In this document: positions 56,958-64,000 of the stretch, piece after piece
Position numbering within the stretch: position 1 is the first letter of the stretch
Layout: the number at the start of each line of letters is the position of its first letter
From: Cladopsammia gracilis
Lineage: Eukaryota > Cnidaria > Anthozoa > Scleractinia > Dendrophylliidae
Reading direction: 5' to 3'
Assembly (NCBI GenBank): GCA_022457155.1
Contig: JAJGOT010000292.1
Span: 815,501 to 879,500 of the forward strand
DNA: 64,000 nt
The notes under the pieces: generated by a model
Database searches by the model: none
Told to the model about the DNA's origin: nothing
What the model saw: the letters and a program-made list of their open reading frames with translations, nothing else
Position numbers and translations under genes: made by a program

Positions 56958-57565
56958 ATTCGGGTTTCTCGCTTTATCTAACAAAAGAACGCAATTGCGT
57001 GACAAAGCGTGACACATGACGTGACATTGTGCGTGACTGTCACGCGTGACATTGCGTGACACATAACAAAAAGGGACAAAACCCTCGTCAGGGGGTGCTC
57101 TGGTGGCTGTTTCGTTTTGCCTAGCCTAGGCTAGGACTTAACTCCGGACAAGGGAGTTGTCTCTTCCCATTTAGCCTCTGGGAGCGAGGTTGAGTTCTCC
57201 TAGGAGATCTCTGTTCGAGCACCCCCCTGTATCAGTTGGGCCGGGGCTGGTTCACCAGGGGGTCACTAACTGACGCAGCAACCCCACTACCCCTGGTCTG
57301 ACATCGCATTAGCCGTAAGCAGGATTCAGTGGGGGCCAGCCACACCTCCCTGAGCTATACCGAATTACAGACTTACTATAATATATGGTGCGAACAGGTC
57401 TTTTATATTCGACCGAATTGCCGTGCTTTCACATGTGGTAACTCATAAAGAACTACGCATGCGCAAATATAACCGAAAAGTTGTATTTTTCTAAATATAG
57501 GCTTTACATAATAAATACCGGAAGTCACGATCGCCAAATTGAAAAAATAATTATAATGTTTAAGC
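56958..57565. other. Structured GC-rich non-coding region of the Polinton
   Basis: No gene. 57000-57065 repeats GTGACA/GCGTGACA. 57085-57228 is closed by an 11-bp stem (GGGGGTGCTC with GAGCACCCCC) and has inner hairpins (CCTAGCCTAGG, AACTCC/GGAGTT). 57230-57355 has further stems (ACCAGGGG/CCCCTGGT, GGCTGG/CCAGCC). This is the only sizeable intergenic gap in the element. A non-coding RNA, origin or packaging signal are all possible. Confidence 0.55.
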
Positions 57566-58219
57566 ATGACTGACTTCACCGCACGGATCAGTGAACTTGA
57601 CAAACAACACAATTTTGCCATCCTTCGCTCGCTATATGGTGGTGATTATAGGAAAGAAATACACCGCTTGCGCCTGCCGGAAAAACTTTGCCATATCTAC
57701 GAAGATATGGGGTTGGCAGAGATGGGGAAACAATATCTACAAGAACATTATAACGCCTTGCAGCGTGAACGTTGGGCCCGAAGATTTCTATCTTGTTATT
57801 CTTGCGACGGCCCATTTTTACAATCAAGCGATTCTTGTGAACTTTATTGCAAAAAATGCGGTCGTGTGGAAGTGCTAGAGGATTATGCTCCGGCATATAC
57901 GGATCAAAACATTTTGTACAAACCAAGACAAAGGCAGTCGGCACGGTGTTATGCGTTTGGGTACGCTTTAACACGAATTAACAAAAGGATTGGATTGACT
58001 ATCGACCAAATAAATGAGGTGAAACGTATTTTCAAACATATACAAGCTCAGCTTCCGAGAATCTCTTATACGTTTGTGATTTACAAAATCCTGGACATTA
58101 CAACGCCGCTTGAAGACCCACAACGAGCGATTGTAAATTGCCTTAGACAACAGATGTCGAACAATATGATAATTAAAAACGACCGTTTGTGGAGCAACGC
58201 TTTCAAAGATCTGGAGTAA
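57566..58219 (+). CDS. Zinc-ribbon protein, possible VLTF3-like late transcription factor
   Basis: 217 residues. A zinc ribbon is formed by Cys77-x2-Cys80 and Cys95-x2-Cys98 (an extra Cys at 91). It is followed by a Tyr/Arg-rich stretch (KPRQRQSARCYAFGYALTRINKR) and a helical C-terminal half. This order, ribbon then a basic Tyr-rich helical domain, resembles VLTF3-type viral late transcription factors and TFIIB-like ribbons; assignment is weak. If right, it would recognise the AT blocks at the late genes. It overlaps the YqaJ gene tail to tail by 17 bases. Confidence 0.55.
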   Translation: MTDFTARISELDKQHNFAILRSLYGGDYRKEIHRLRLPEKLCHIYEDMGLAEMGKQYLQEHYNALQRERWARRFLSCYSCDGPFLQSSDSCELYCKKCGRVEVLEDYAPAYTDQNILYKPRQRQSARCYAFGYALTRINKRIGLTIDQINEVKRIFKHIQAQLPRISYTFVIYKILDITTPLEDPQRAIVNCLRQQMSNNMIIKNDRLWSNAFKDLE

Positions 58220-59336
58220 AAGTTGCTGCTTTCTCAATAAGAAAGGCTTCTAACATAGCACTGTCATCACCGATGTTGTCTTCAAAAGTTTCACCAGGTA
58301 TGGTTTTCTCAAGGTGTTTTTGATTTGATAAATTTTCATGTATTTTTCTGCGAAGCCTTGCCAAGTTCTCGTGAAATCGTTCGACCTTCGGTTGAATACT
58401 GTTCAAAAATCCCTCATGCTTGACAATTTCAAGCTCTGTAACTTTCAACAATTTCCATGAAAAGAAAGCAACCGGCTTCGGCCCCTCATCTGGAGCAAGG
58501 AAAGCCTTTTTCATTCTGAAGTAACGCAAATACTCTTCATCTATGTATTCTTTGCTGAACGACATTCTGACCGCGCCGTAAGAACACCATAGGTCTTTCT
58601 CGGCTATTGAAGTCATTATTTGCTCAAATGTCTGAGTTTGTTTAAGAGAACCAATATCAATCATTTTAGTTTGCTTGCGTGTAAACTTTTGTTTTGAAAA
58701 CAGATAACATATGCCCCAGGCAAGCGCTGTGTGATCTTTTGTCTGGTAAATATTTCCGCCGTTTAAAAGATTATTATGATTCGAACTTGGCTCTATCTGG
58801 TTTATAGAACACATTCTGAAGTAAGAATCAATGAAAAGGGCTTTATTAACCATAGATCCGCTAAAATAAAGGCCCGTTTGTATCTGGGGTGTATAATAAC
58901 TAGGAACTCGAGTCATAGCTATTTTCCGCTTGAAAGGACATTTGAACTCCAAAAGAATTACATTGTTTTCTTTGTCTACATAATAGCCGTCAGGGCTACA
59001 TATAATCTTTCTATATAATGAGTGATCTGTTGCCAGATTGAGGGATATAGAATGGGCAAAAATTCTAGCAGAGTGCTTCTGTTCAAAGCATTTGCGAGCG
59101 ATCGGTTCGAACAGATTGCCCCAGGTACAAGCCGTATTGCTATGTATGCCTGATGGCTGTAATTTTTTTAAAAGCAAGCTCTTTGGTGTTTCAAATGGTG
59201 AAACTCCGATCAAGGCTGCAATTTCGGATGCCCCAAGAGTATTTTGTCGATAACTCACCCAGTCGGCGCTCTTTTGTTTTAGACCAGTGTTCCTAGATTT
59301 GAGAAAGTTCAAGAACACTTGTGTTGTCGTCATCAT
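58203..59336 (-). CDS. YqaJ/lambda-exonuclease-type PD-(D/E)XK nuclease
   Basis: 377 residues. Family signatures in order: RQNTLGASEIAALIGVSPF (30-48), TWGNLFEPIA with Glu77, SPDG with Asp116, LEFKCP with Glu130 and Lys132, then YYTPQIQTGLYF. These are the metal-binding and catalytic residues of viral alkaline-exonuclease/YqaJ recombinases. They resect double-stranded ends for single-strand annealing and could process replication or integration intermediates. Frame intact. A GTATATC block lies directly before the double ATG. Such nucleases occur in only some Polinton lineages to my knowledge. Confidence 0.85.
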   Translation of the reverse strand: MMTTTQVFLNFLKSRNTGLKQKSADWVSYRQNTLGASEIAALIGVSPFETPKSLLLKKLQPSGIHSNTACTWGNLFEPIARKCFEQKHSARIFAHSISLNLATDHSLYRKIICSPDGYYVDKENNVILLEFKCPFKRKIAMTRVPSYYTPQIQTGLYFSGSMVNKALFIDSYFRMCSINQIEPSSNHNNLLNGGNIYQTKDHTALAWGICYLFSKQKFTRKQTKMIDIGSLKQTQTFEQIMTSIAEKDLWCSYGAVRMSFSKEYIDEEYLRYFRMKKAFLAPDEGPKPVAFFSWKLLKVTELEIVKHEGFLNSIQPKVERFHENLARLRRKIHENLSNQKHLEKTIPGETFEDNIGDDSAMLEAFLIEKAATFTPDL

Positions 59337-59361
59337 TGATATACGAAGGGAAAGTGTTTAT

Positions 59362-59604
59362 TCAATTGGTAATACGCTGCTGTAACGTATCCGATGGATA
59401 ATATTGTTCTAAAAGTTCAAGAAAGGCACACTGTTCTAATGCTAATTCTTCTAAGAACTGATTTGTATATTGATCTGCATGATGAACAGATTCAAAAGGT
59501 TCTTCTGTTAGTGGTACTCTTGAACGGCCAGTCCTCCATATATACACTCGGCGGTTTCTTTGAATTTTGTACTGCCTCATAAGACTTTTTTTCCCACGAC
59601 CCAT
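59362..59604 (-). CDS. 80-residue outermost Polinton protein
   Basis: The start at 59604 (MGRGKKSLMRQY) is preferred over 59637, because the latter lies in the TIR and the TATATA block sits between them, exactly as for POLB. Basic N-terminus (Lys/Arg), acidic helical C-terminus (NQFLEELALEQCAFLELLEQYYP). No domain recognised. It might be an early regulator or terminal-protein-like factor given its TIR promoter, but nothing shows this. Confidence 0.55.
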   Translation of the reverse strand: MGRGKKSLMRQYKIQRNRRVYIWRTGRSRVPLTEEPFESVHHADQYTNQFLEELALEQCAFLELLEQYYPSDTLQQRITN

Positions 59605-59617
59605 CGTGAATATACAA
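59605..59617 (-). promoter_or_regulatory. TIR-borne TATA-like block, right end
   Basis: TTGTATAT on the minus strand, within the TIR, upstream of the ATG at 59604; the identical copy serves POLB at the left end. Confidence 0.5.
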
Positions 59618-59969
59618 AGGGATTTACATTTCTTCAATTGACAGCACCGACCCCCAGTTCACACAGAAGGCGTTAAATCATGCAATCTAACCCTTATTTG
59701 AAGTGGGGCTGTAACGCAAAGGCATCGTTAAGTGGGGTCGTATAGAATTGATCACTGTGTAGTAGAGGGAGTGGGTGCATCCGGCCCCGGCTCCAAAGGC
59801 CCGCGAAAACGCTTATTTTGACAACTCCCTAACGCCTTAGTTAGCGGGCCCCCCAGGGCGAATGCAATGAGCCCTGGGGGCTGGTAACTAAGGCGTTAGG
59901 GAGTTGTCAAAATAAGCGTTTTCGCGGGCCTTTGGAGCCGGGGTCGGATCACCCACTCCCTCTACTACT
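59610..59969 (-). repeat. Polinton right terminal inverted repeat
   Basis: Inverse copy of 42789-43148, no difference seen. Its outer 211 bp (59759-59969) form the same long hairpin. Confidence 0.95.
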
Positions 59970-60835
59970 CGAGACCTTTCAGTACACACACATCGTCTCA
60001 CGCCACCCACCAGGCGTAAAATATAGATTCATTAAAGGCGAAAGCAATAAGATTGCTTAGAACTAACTCTTCATAAAAAAGAAAACATTTGAAGAGAGCG
60101 TTTTAAGATTCAAACAACGCCTCAAATCACGGGGTTACCCAGAAAACATCAAGGTGTCTTTGCCTCTAGACAATCGGCACTTACACAAAAGAAAAAAGGT
60201 CACGAGAGGATACTGCCTTTTGTCACAACGTACCATCTGGCAGCACAGGTAGCCTAAGCTCAAGTGATAAACGTCGTGGTAAATGGCTTAATAGCGAAAT
60301 TATAAGGATTTGTATTGGGAAAATTCACTTCGAGTTTGAGCGTAAAATTAGGAACGATATTTGAATAAAACTGGTTCATCTGAACTTCTTTGTGTGTTTA
60401 CTTGTGTCTCAGTGAGTGGTTTTGCGGTCGATTCGCGATTCCAGCGATTTTTAGTTCAACTGTTTCAGTCCTCCCTCTGAAAGAGACAGCACTCCGCTCA
60501 TCGAGCCGATCGGATCCACCGAAGGAAATTGGCGGTAAAATCGCTCCAACGCCTCCAGTCGCCTCGAAATTCTACTTAGACCATAGTCGATAGTTCTGCT
60601 TTCCATTCGTTATCTTCATCAGAGTCGCACATAACATTGAGAGAGAATTAAAGGTCGCTAATCTCTGCAAACTTTCCCGTTTTGAGCCATCAGAAACGGC
60701 TTTATTCATACTTCGCGTTCATCCGTTCAGTAGCCGTGCGGTTTTGCCGTTCGAACGGCATATATATTAGCCAAGTTAATCCAATGGCAAAATACAAACG
60801 TCTGTGAAATTTGCCGACTTTGCGGAGCTATATCT
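59970..60835. other. Right flank of the Polinton, no gene recognised
   Basis: Starts with the CGAGA that also precedes the left end. Short ORFs only. Confidence 0.4.
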
Positions 60836-61058
60836 CAGGGTCGTAACGAGGTATATTTTTTCATCGCTGATCCCATATTTTTACGTAAATTTTTAATCCT
60901 TGATCCCAAAAGTGATGAAAATTTTGATCCCTGATCCCACAAAATTTTGTTTGCCTGATCCTTGAGTCAATGGAAAACACGCTGATCCCGATCCCGAGGG
61001 CTGTGATCCCGGATCCGAGGCTGTGATCCCTGATCCCATATACCTCGTTACGACCCTG
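60836..61058. mobile_element. 223-bp MITE built of GATCCC repeats
   Basis: Inverted ends CAGGGTCGTAACGAGGTATAT, flanked by TATATCT on both sides (60829-60835 and 61059-61065). The interior is a run of CTGATCCC/GATCCCGATCCC motifs. CAGGG ends are hAT-like, but the visible TSD is 7 bp, not 8. Confidence 0.7.
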
Positions 61059-61319
61059 TATATCTCCATTATTTTAAAAGATATCGCTTTTAAACTCGGC
61101 CATTTTACTAATTTTGAGACGCTTTTCCCAGCAGTGTCGATGGATTATTGCTATCAGGCCCATATAAAATTTTGGAAAAACCGTGATAAGGTCTATTCTG
61201 AAAACGTCTTGCGATACATGTTTGTAACCGCAAACACGAAATTGTATTACTTCCTCAAACTATCATCACCTGATCACCGGAGTGTCCGTGATAAAGAGGT
61301 TAAGTTTATATTAATTTGC

Positions 61320-61480
61320 TCTCTGGGACCGAATTTAGTGTCCGTTGTCCGTATTAGAGAGGGTCCGTATTATAGAGGTCTTTTTTTAAAGAAAATATGT
61401 GAGAATTTTGTCGGGACACAGGAAACTGTCCGTAATAGAGAGGTGTCCGTATTAAAGAGGTGTCCGTAAGGAGAGGTTCG
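61320..61480. repeat. GTCCGTATTAGAGAGG short repeats
   Basis: Several degenerate copies of TGTCCGTANTANAGAGG, which open the frame of a long chance ORF (61023-61469). Confidence 0.6.
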
Positions 61481-61536
61481 ACTGTCGATTTTTATCGATT
61501 ATAGTTTTTCATATTTCTATTTTATTTTTTTTACTC

Positions 61537-61622
61537 GAGGTCCAACTCGAAGTCCAACTTGAAATTCAACTCGAAGTCCAACTCGAACTCGAACTCGAAC
61601 TCGAACTCGATATCCAACTCGA
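61537..61622 (-). repeat. (GAACTC/GAAGTCCAACTC)n array, right of the Polinton
   Basis: Inverse-orientation counterpart of 42539-42640, including the same GAGTTGAATTTCAAGTT variant. Confidence 0.85.
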
Positions 61623-62604
61623 CGTTTCGGGATTCCCATACTGGGACGTTCATACTTGCGTGAGAGCATTAGAATAATTCAGGAAATAACGCTTTTCCAC
61701 TTATGCTGATAAGCGTTCATGTTTAAAATTCTAAGCCGCCACCCGCGTACTAGAACAAACGCAAATTTTGCTCTGCCATATCGCTCATATTAAAACACAA
61801 ACTTTCCCGTTCCATTTGACTTTCTTAAAACGTCGCCATTCGTAAAAATACACCGTGAAATTCTCAAACTGCGTTTGCCAAAAAACGCATTTGACCTATT
61901 TTTGGCTTTACGACAAATGACTGAAGCTGATAGGTAACGTGAGATATTGAAACTTAAGAAGAACTTAATGCCTTTGCGGTAACGTAATGTGAGATATGAC
62001 AAGTTCATGACAAGTTCTGACATCCCAGTACCCTAGGGAAATTAACAATAGGTCCGGGGGTGCTCCCGTGCAGTATGTGACGCCCTTCTTGAAATCCTAA
62101 CCGGTTTAACCAACCATATCTTCAATGCCCTAATATAACTTCTATTAAGAAGAAGGAAGAAATCCCCCCGGACAAAAGTCCACAAAATTTTGTTAACAAC
62201 TTTTGTCCCTTTTTTCGTGACTGACTCCGAAATCTCGCTTAATGCGCACGCGCATTAACGAGATAAAAAAGGGTGTAATACTTAAAAAAACATTTTTGAC
62301 CATTACGTATATTTGTTTTCTTTTCGTTATACACTTTTTAACAGCAATTCATATCAAATGTTTTACAAATGTTGGCATCAAGAAGCTGTTATATTAAAAT
62401 ATCCAGTAGGCAACACTTGAAATTCTAAATTTATGGATAATTACATTTATTATTCGACTATGACGTCATTTTACCTTATAAGGGAAAGGGAACACGCAAA
62501 ATATCCGAGCGTATTACACAGTAGATTGCCGTATTACATCTTAGCATCCCGGTTTCAAGACACAAGATATTATAAATAAAATAATTTCAGTCGAATAATA
62601 AATC
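61623..62604. other. No gene recognised
   Basis: AT-rich DNA, no exon or element ends identified. Confidence 0.4.
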
Positions 62605-62746
62605 CCTTATTCGATGGTTTAACAGATAATACGTGCGGACATTTTACTCATTGCTCGCATTTTTTCTCGCCCCTGCGGGGCTCGAAAAAATACTACGCAA
62701 CTCGTTAAATATCCGCGCGTATTATCTGTTAAACCATCGAATAAGG
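62605..62746. mobile_element. 142-bp palindromic MITE
   Basis: 29-bp perfect inverted ends starting CCTTATTCGATGGTTTAACA around a short interior with its own TCGCCCCTGCGGGGCTCGA hairpin. TSD unclear. Confidence 0.6.
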
Positions 62747-62999
62747 TGTATGCAACTGAAATTTGCGCTTTCCGGCTGTTGAATTGAAAATATGAATTCA
62801 TTATATCACCTTATAGTTGTCATTTCATGCAGTGTGAGGAAAACACTTCAATGAACACTATCAAATGTCTTTATTTATAAATAATAGTATAGGAAGGCCC
62901 CAAGAATGTTTTGAATTTTTGAAACGCCAAGAGCACTATTTTCAATAAGCACTTTGGCAGCTTTTATATATTAAATAACAACCACAATATGACTTCTCC

Positions 63000-63125
63000 T
63001 TCTGCATGAATTTTTTTCTTTGCCTTGAACTTTGCACGATTTTTTTTTTTTTTTTGGCATTTTCCCTTGCACGAATTTTTTTTTTTTCCCCACCCCACCC
63101 ATCACTTTTCTAATGGTCCGTCCCT
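63000..63125 (-). repeat. GGGACGGACCATTAGAAA repeat, copy 2
   Basis: Inverted counterpart of 38107-38240: T-rich CACGAATTTTTT units, CCCCACCCCACCC, then the inverse of GGGACGGACCATTAGAAA. Confidence 0.65.
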
Positions 63126-63416
63126 AAACTATCAACTCCGGATGAAGAAACGATGGAGCGATTCCCGGGATGATAAAGATGACGAACTTTGAATACGTTT
63201 CGATAGCTTGAAAGTCCCATTGACAAAAAGGAACAAGCAAATTAGGGACTACACAGTGACTATTATTGTCATTATTTGTTAATGTTTCTTATTTATTTAT
63301 TGCTGCGGAACGAGCGTAGCGAGTGAGCAGCAACATAATCAGGATTTAAAAGAAATATATGAGAAAAAAAAATATCAGCTAGGAAAAATCTCGATTTGAT
63401 CGCTTTTTACCAGAAC
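63126..63416. other. No gene recognised
   Basis: Short AT-rich stretch with a CGAGCGTAGCGAGTGAGCAG motif; nothing else seen. Confidence 0.3.
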
Positions 63417-63776
63417 TCACTGCGCCACGAACACATTTTGGGCCAGAATGCACTGCGCCACGAACAAGAGCCTCGCTTGCTGCTTCAAGCTGTTGGCTGC
63501 GAGATTTGTAATATTTTGGTCCAACATGTCCCAGTCGAAATCGGAACTGAAGTGTCGAAGACTACCACGAGTTGAGCGAGGACTGTGAGGCATGGTGATA
63601 GGACCGTTGAATGGCAAAGATTTTCGAAGATTGTACGGAATAAAAGACAAATTTACTTTGAAATCGGTCGATGAGACTGAACTGAGCTGAGCGCTTGGGG
63701 ACGCGAAACCTGAGCTGAGCTTGGGAGACGCGAACACAGTAATTAACCTAAATTTTCGCACCTTCCTCGTGGTCAA
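63417..63776 (-). CDS. Doubtful 119-residue ORF
   Basis: Open frame with Ser/Arg-rich N-terminal half and a C-terminal half containing DFDWDMLDQNITNLAANS. No domain recognised. A 16-bp motif (CACTGCGCCACGAACA) is repeated at its 3' end. It could be a first exon near the window edge, or chance. Confidence 0.25.
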   Translation of the reverse strand: MTTRKVRKFRLITVFASPKLSSGFASPSAQLSSVSSTDFKVNLSFIPYNLRKSLPFNGPITMPHSPRSTRGSLRHFSSDFDWDMLDQNITNLAANSLKQQARLLFVAQCILAQNVFVAQ

Positions 63777-64000
63777 CGCGTCCTTTACTCAACAATATTC
63801 TACAGACATTGCAGAAACTTGATGCGTGAATTACAAAACAAAATTTGTCTTATCAGCTGGAATTTTCGTCTATTCATCCCGGTTACATTTGCTTTGCTTC
63901 CCCTCAAAAAACGAAAGAGAAAATTCTGTAATACCAGCGAGATGATAAAACAGCATTATTACAACAAATTTACCGCAGCAGTTACTATCTTTTGGAATCA
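63777..64000. other. Window end, nothing recognised
   Basis: AT-rich DNA without features. Confidence 0.3.

Larger units (their letters stand above)
42789..59969. mobile_element. Polinton/Maverick (adintovirus-like) element, 17.2 kb, nearly complete
   Basis: Begins AGTAGTAGAGGGAGTGGG and ends with its inverse. It has 360-bp identical TIRs and CGAGA directly outside both ends (42784-42788 and 59970-59974). Polintons start with AG and usually make 6-bp duplications; here only 5 bp are certain. It carries protein-primed POLB, a DDE integrase, a packaging ATPase, a probable major capsid protein, a YqaJ-type nuclease, a zinc-ribbon protein and eight more small genes. Genes are compact, without introns, on both strands. 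The polymerase and one membrane-protein gene have frameshifts. Such elements are integrated virus-like genomes of animals; this copy appears defective. No adenain-like protease was recognised. Confidence 0.93.

Noticed and set aside
61023..61469. 148-codon plus-strand ORF
   Set aside because: Spans a MITE end and GTCCGTATTAGAGAGG repeats; no domain, no splice context.

Overview
The window looks like animal nuclear DNA, most likely from a cnidarian (an anthozoan such as a stony coral is my best guess). The reasons are AT-rich DNA, intron-bearing genes with GT/AG splice sites, an interferon-regulatory-factor (IRF) DNA-binding exon, a coiled-coil TKL-type kinase, and very dense transposon content of the kind I associate with cnidarian genomes. 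No database search was possible, so all family names come from motifs read in the translations.

Layout. (1) 741-10591 is a giant inverted repeat. Two ~3.0 kb arms each carry a three-exon gene (zinc ribbon, helix-turn-helix, DDE integrase-type transposase, IS3EU-like). They face inward onto a single-copy centre with a HECT ubiquitin-ligase-like gene. All three coding units carry frame breaks. (2) 10.6-18.3 kb is mostly non-coding: a small acidic ORF, one candidate exon, a SINE/LINE-like tail, a 69-bp tandem array and a 43-bp tandem array. (3) 18340-18679 is an IRF DNA-binding exon. (4) 18.7-30.5 kb is repeats: a segmental duplication whose second copy was split by a MITE (filled and empty sites are both present), two 3-bp-TSD MITEs, and two TTAA-flanked elements, one of 5.1 kb made mainly of a 4.4 kb palindrome. 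(5) 30864-33795 is a two-exon coiled-coil/protein-kinase gene. (6) 33.8-42.7 kb holds more TTAA, TA and 6-bp-TSD elements and a ~100-bp tandem array. (7) 42789-59969 is an essentially complete Polinton/Maverick (adintovirus-like) element of 17.2 kb with 360-bp terminal inverted repeats (TIRs). (8) 60-64 kb is small MITEs, simple repeats and one doubtful ORF.

The Polinton is the main coherent system. It has a protein-primed DNA polymerase, a DDE integrase, an A32/FtsK-like packaging ATPase, a probable major capsid protein, a lambda-exonuclease/YqaJ-type nuclease, a zinc-ribbon protein that may be a late transcription factor, and eight further small, membrane or structural-type proteins. Nearly every gene starts just downstream of an AT-only TATATA block. 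Two divergent gene pairs share AT palindromes, and the two outermost genes are served by the same promoter-like sequence inside the TIRs. Each TIR also contains a 211-bp near-perfect hairpin. The polymerase gene and one membrane-protein gene are frameshifted, and another gene lacks an ATG, so this copy is probably recent but defective. I could not find an adenain-like maturation protease.
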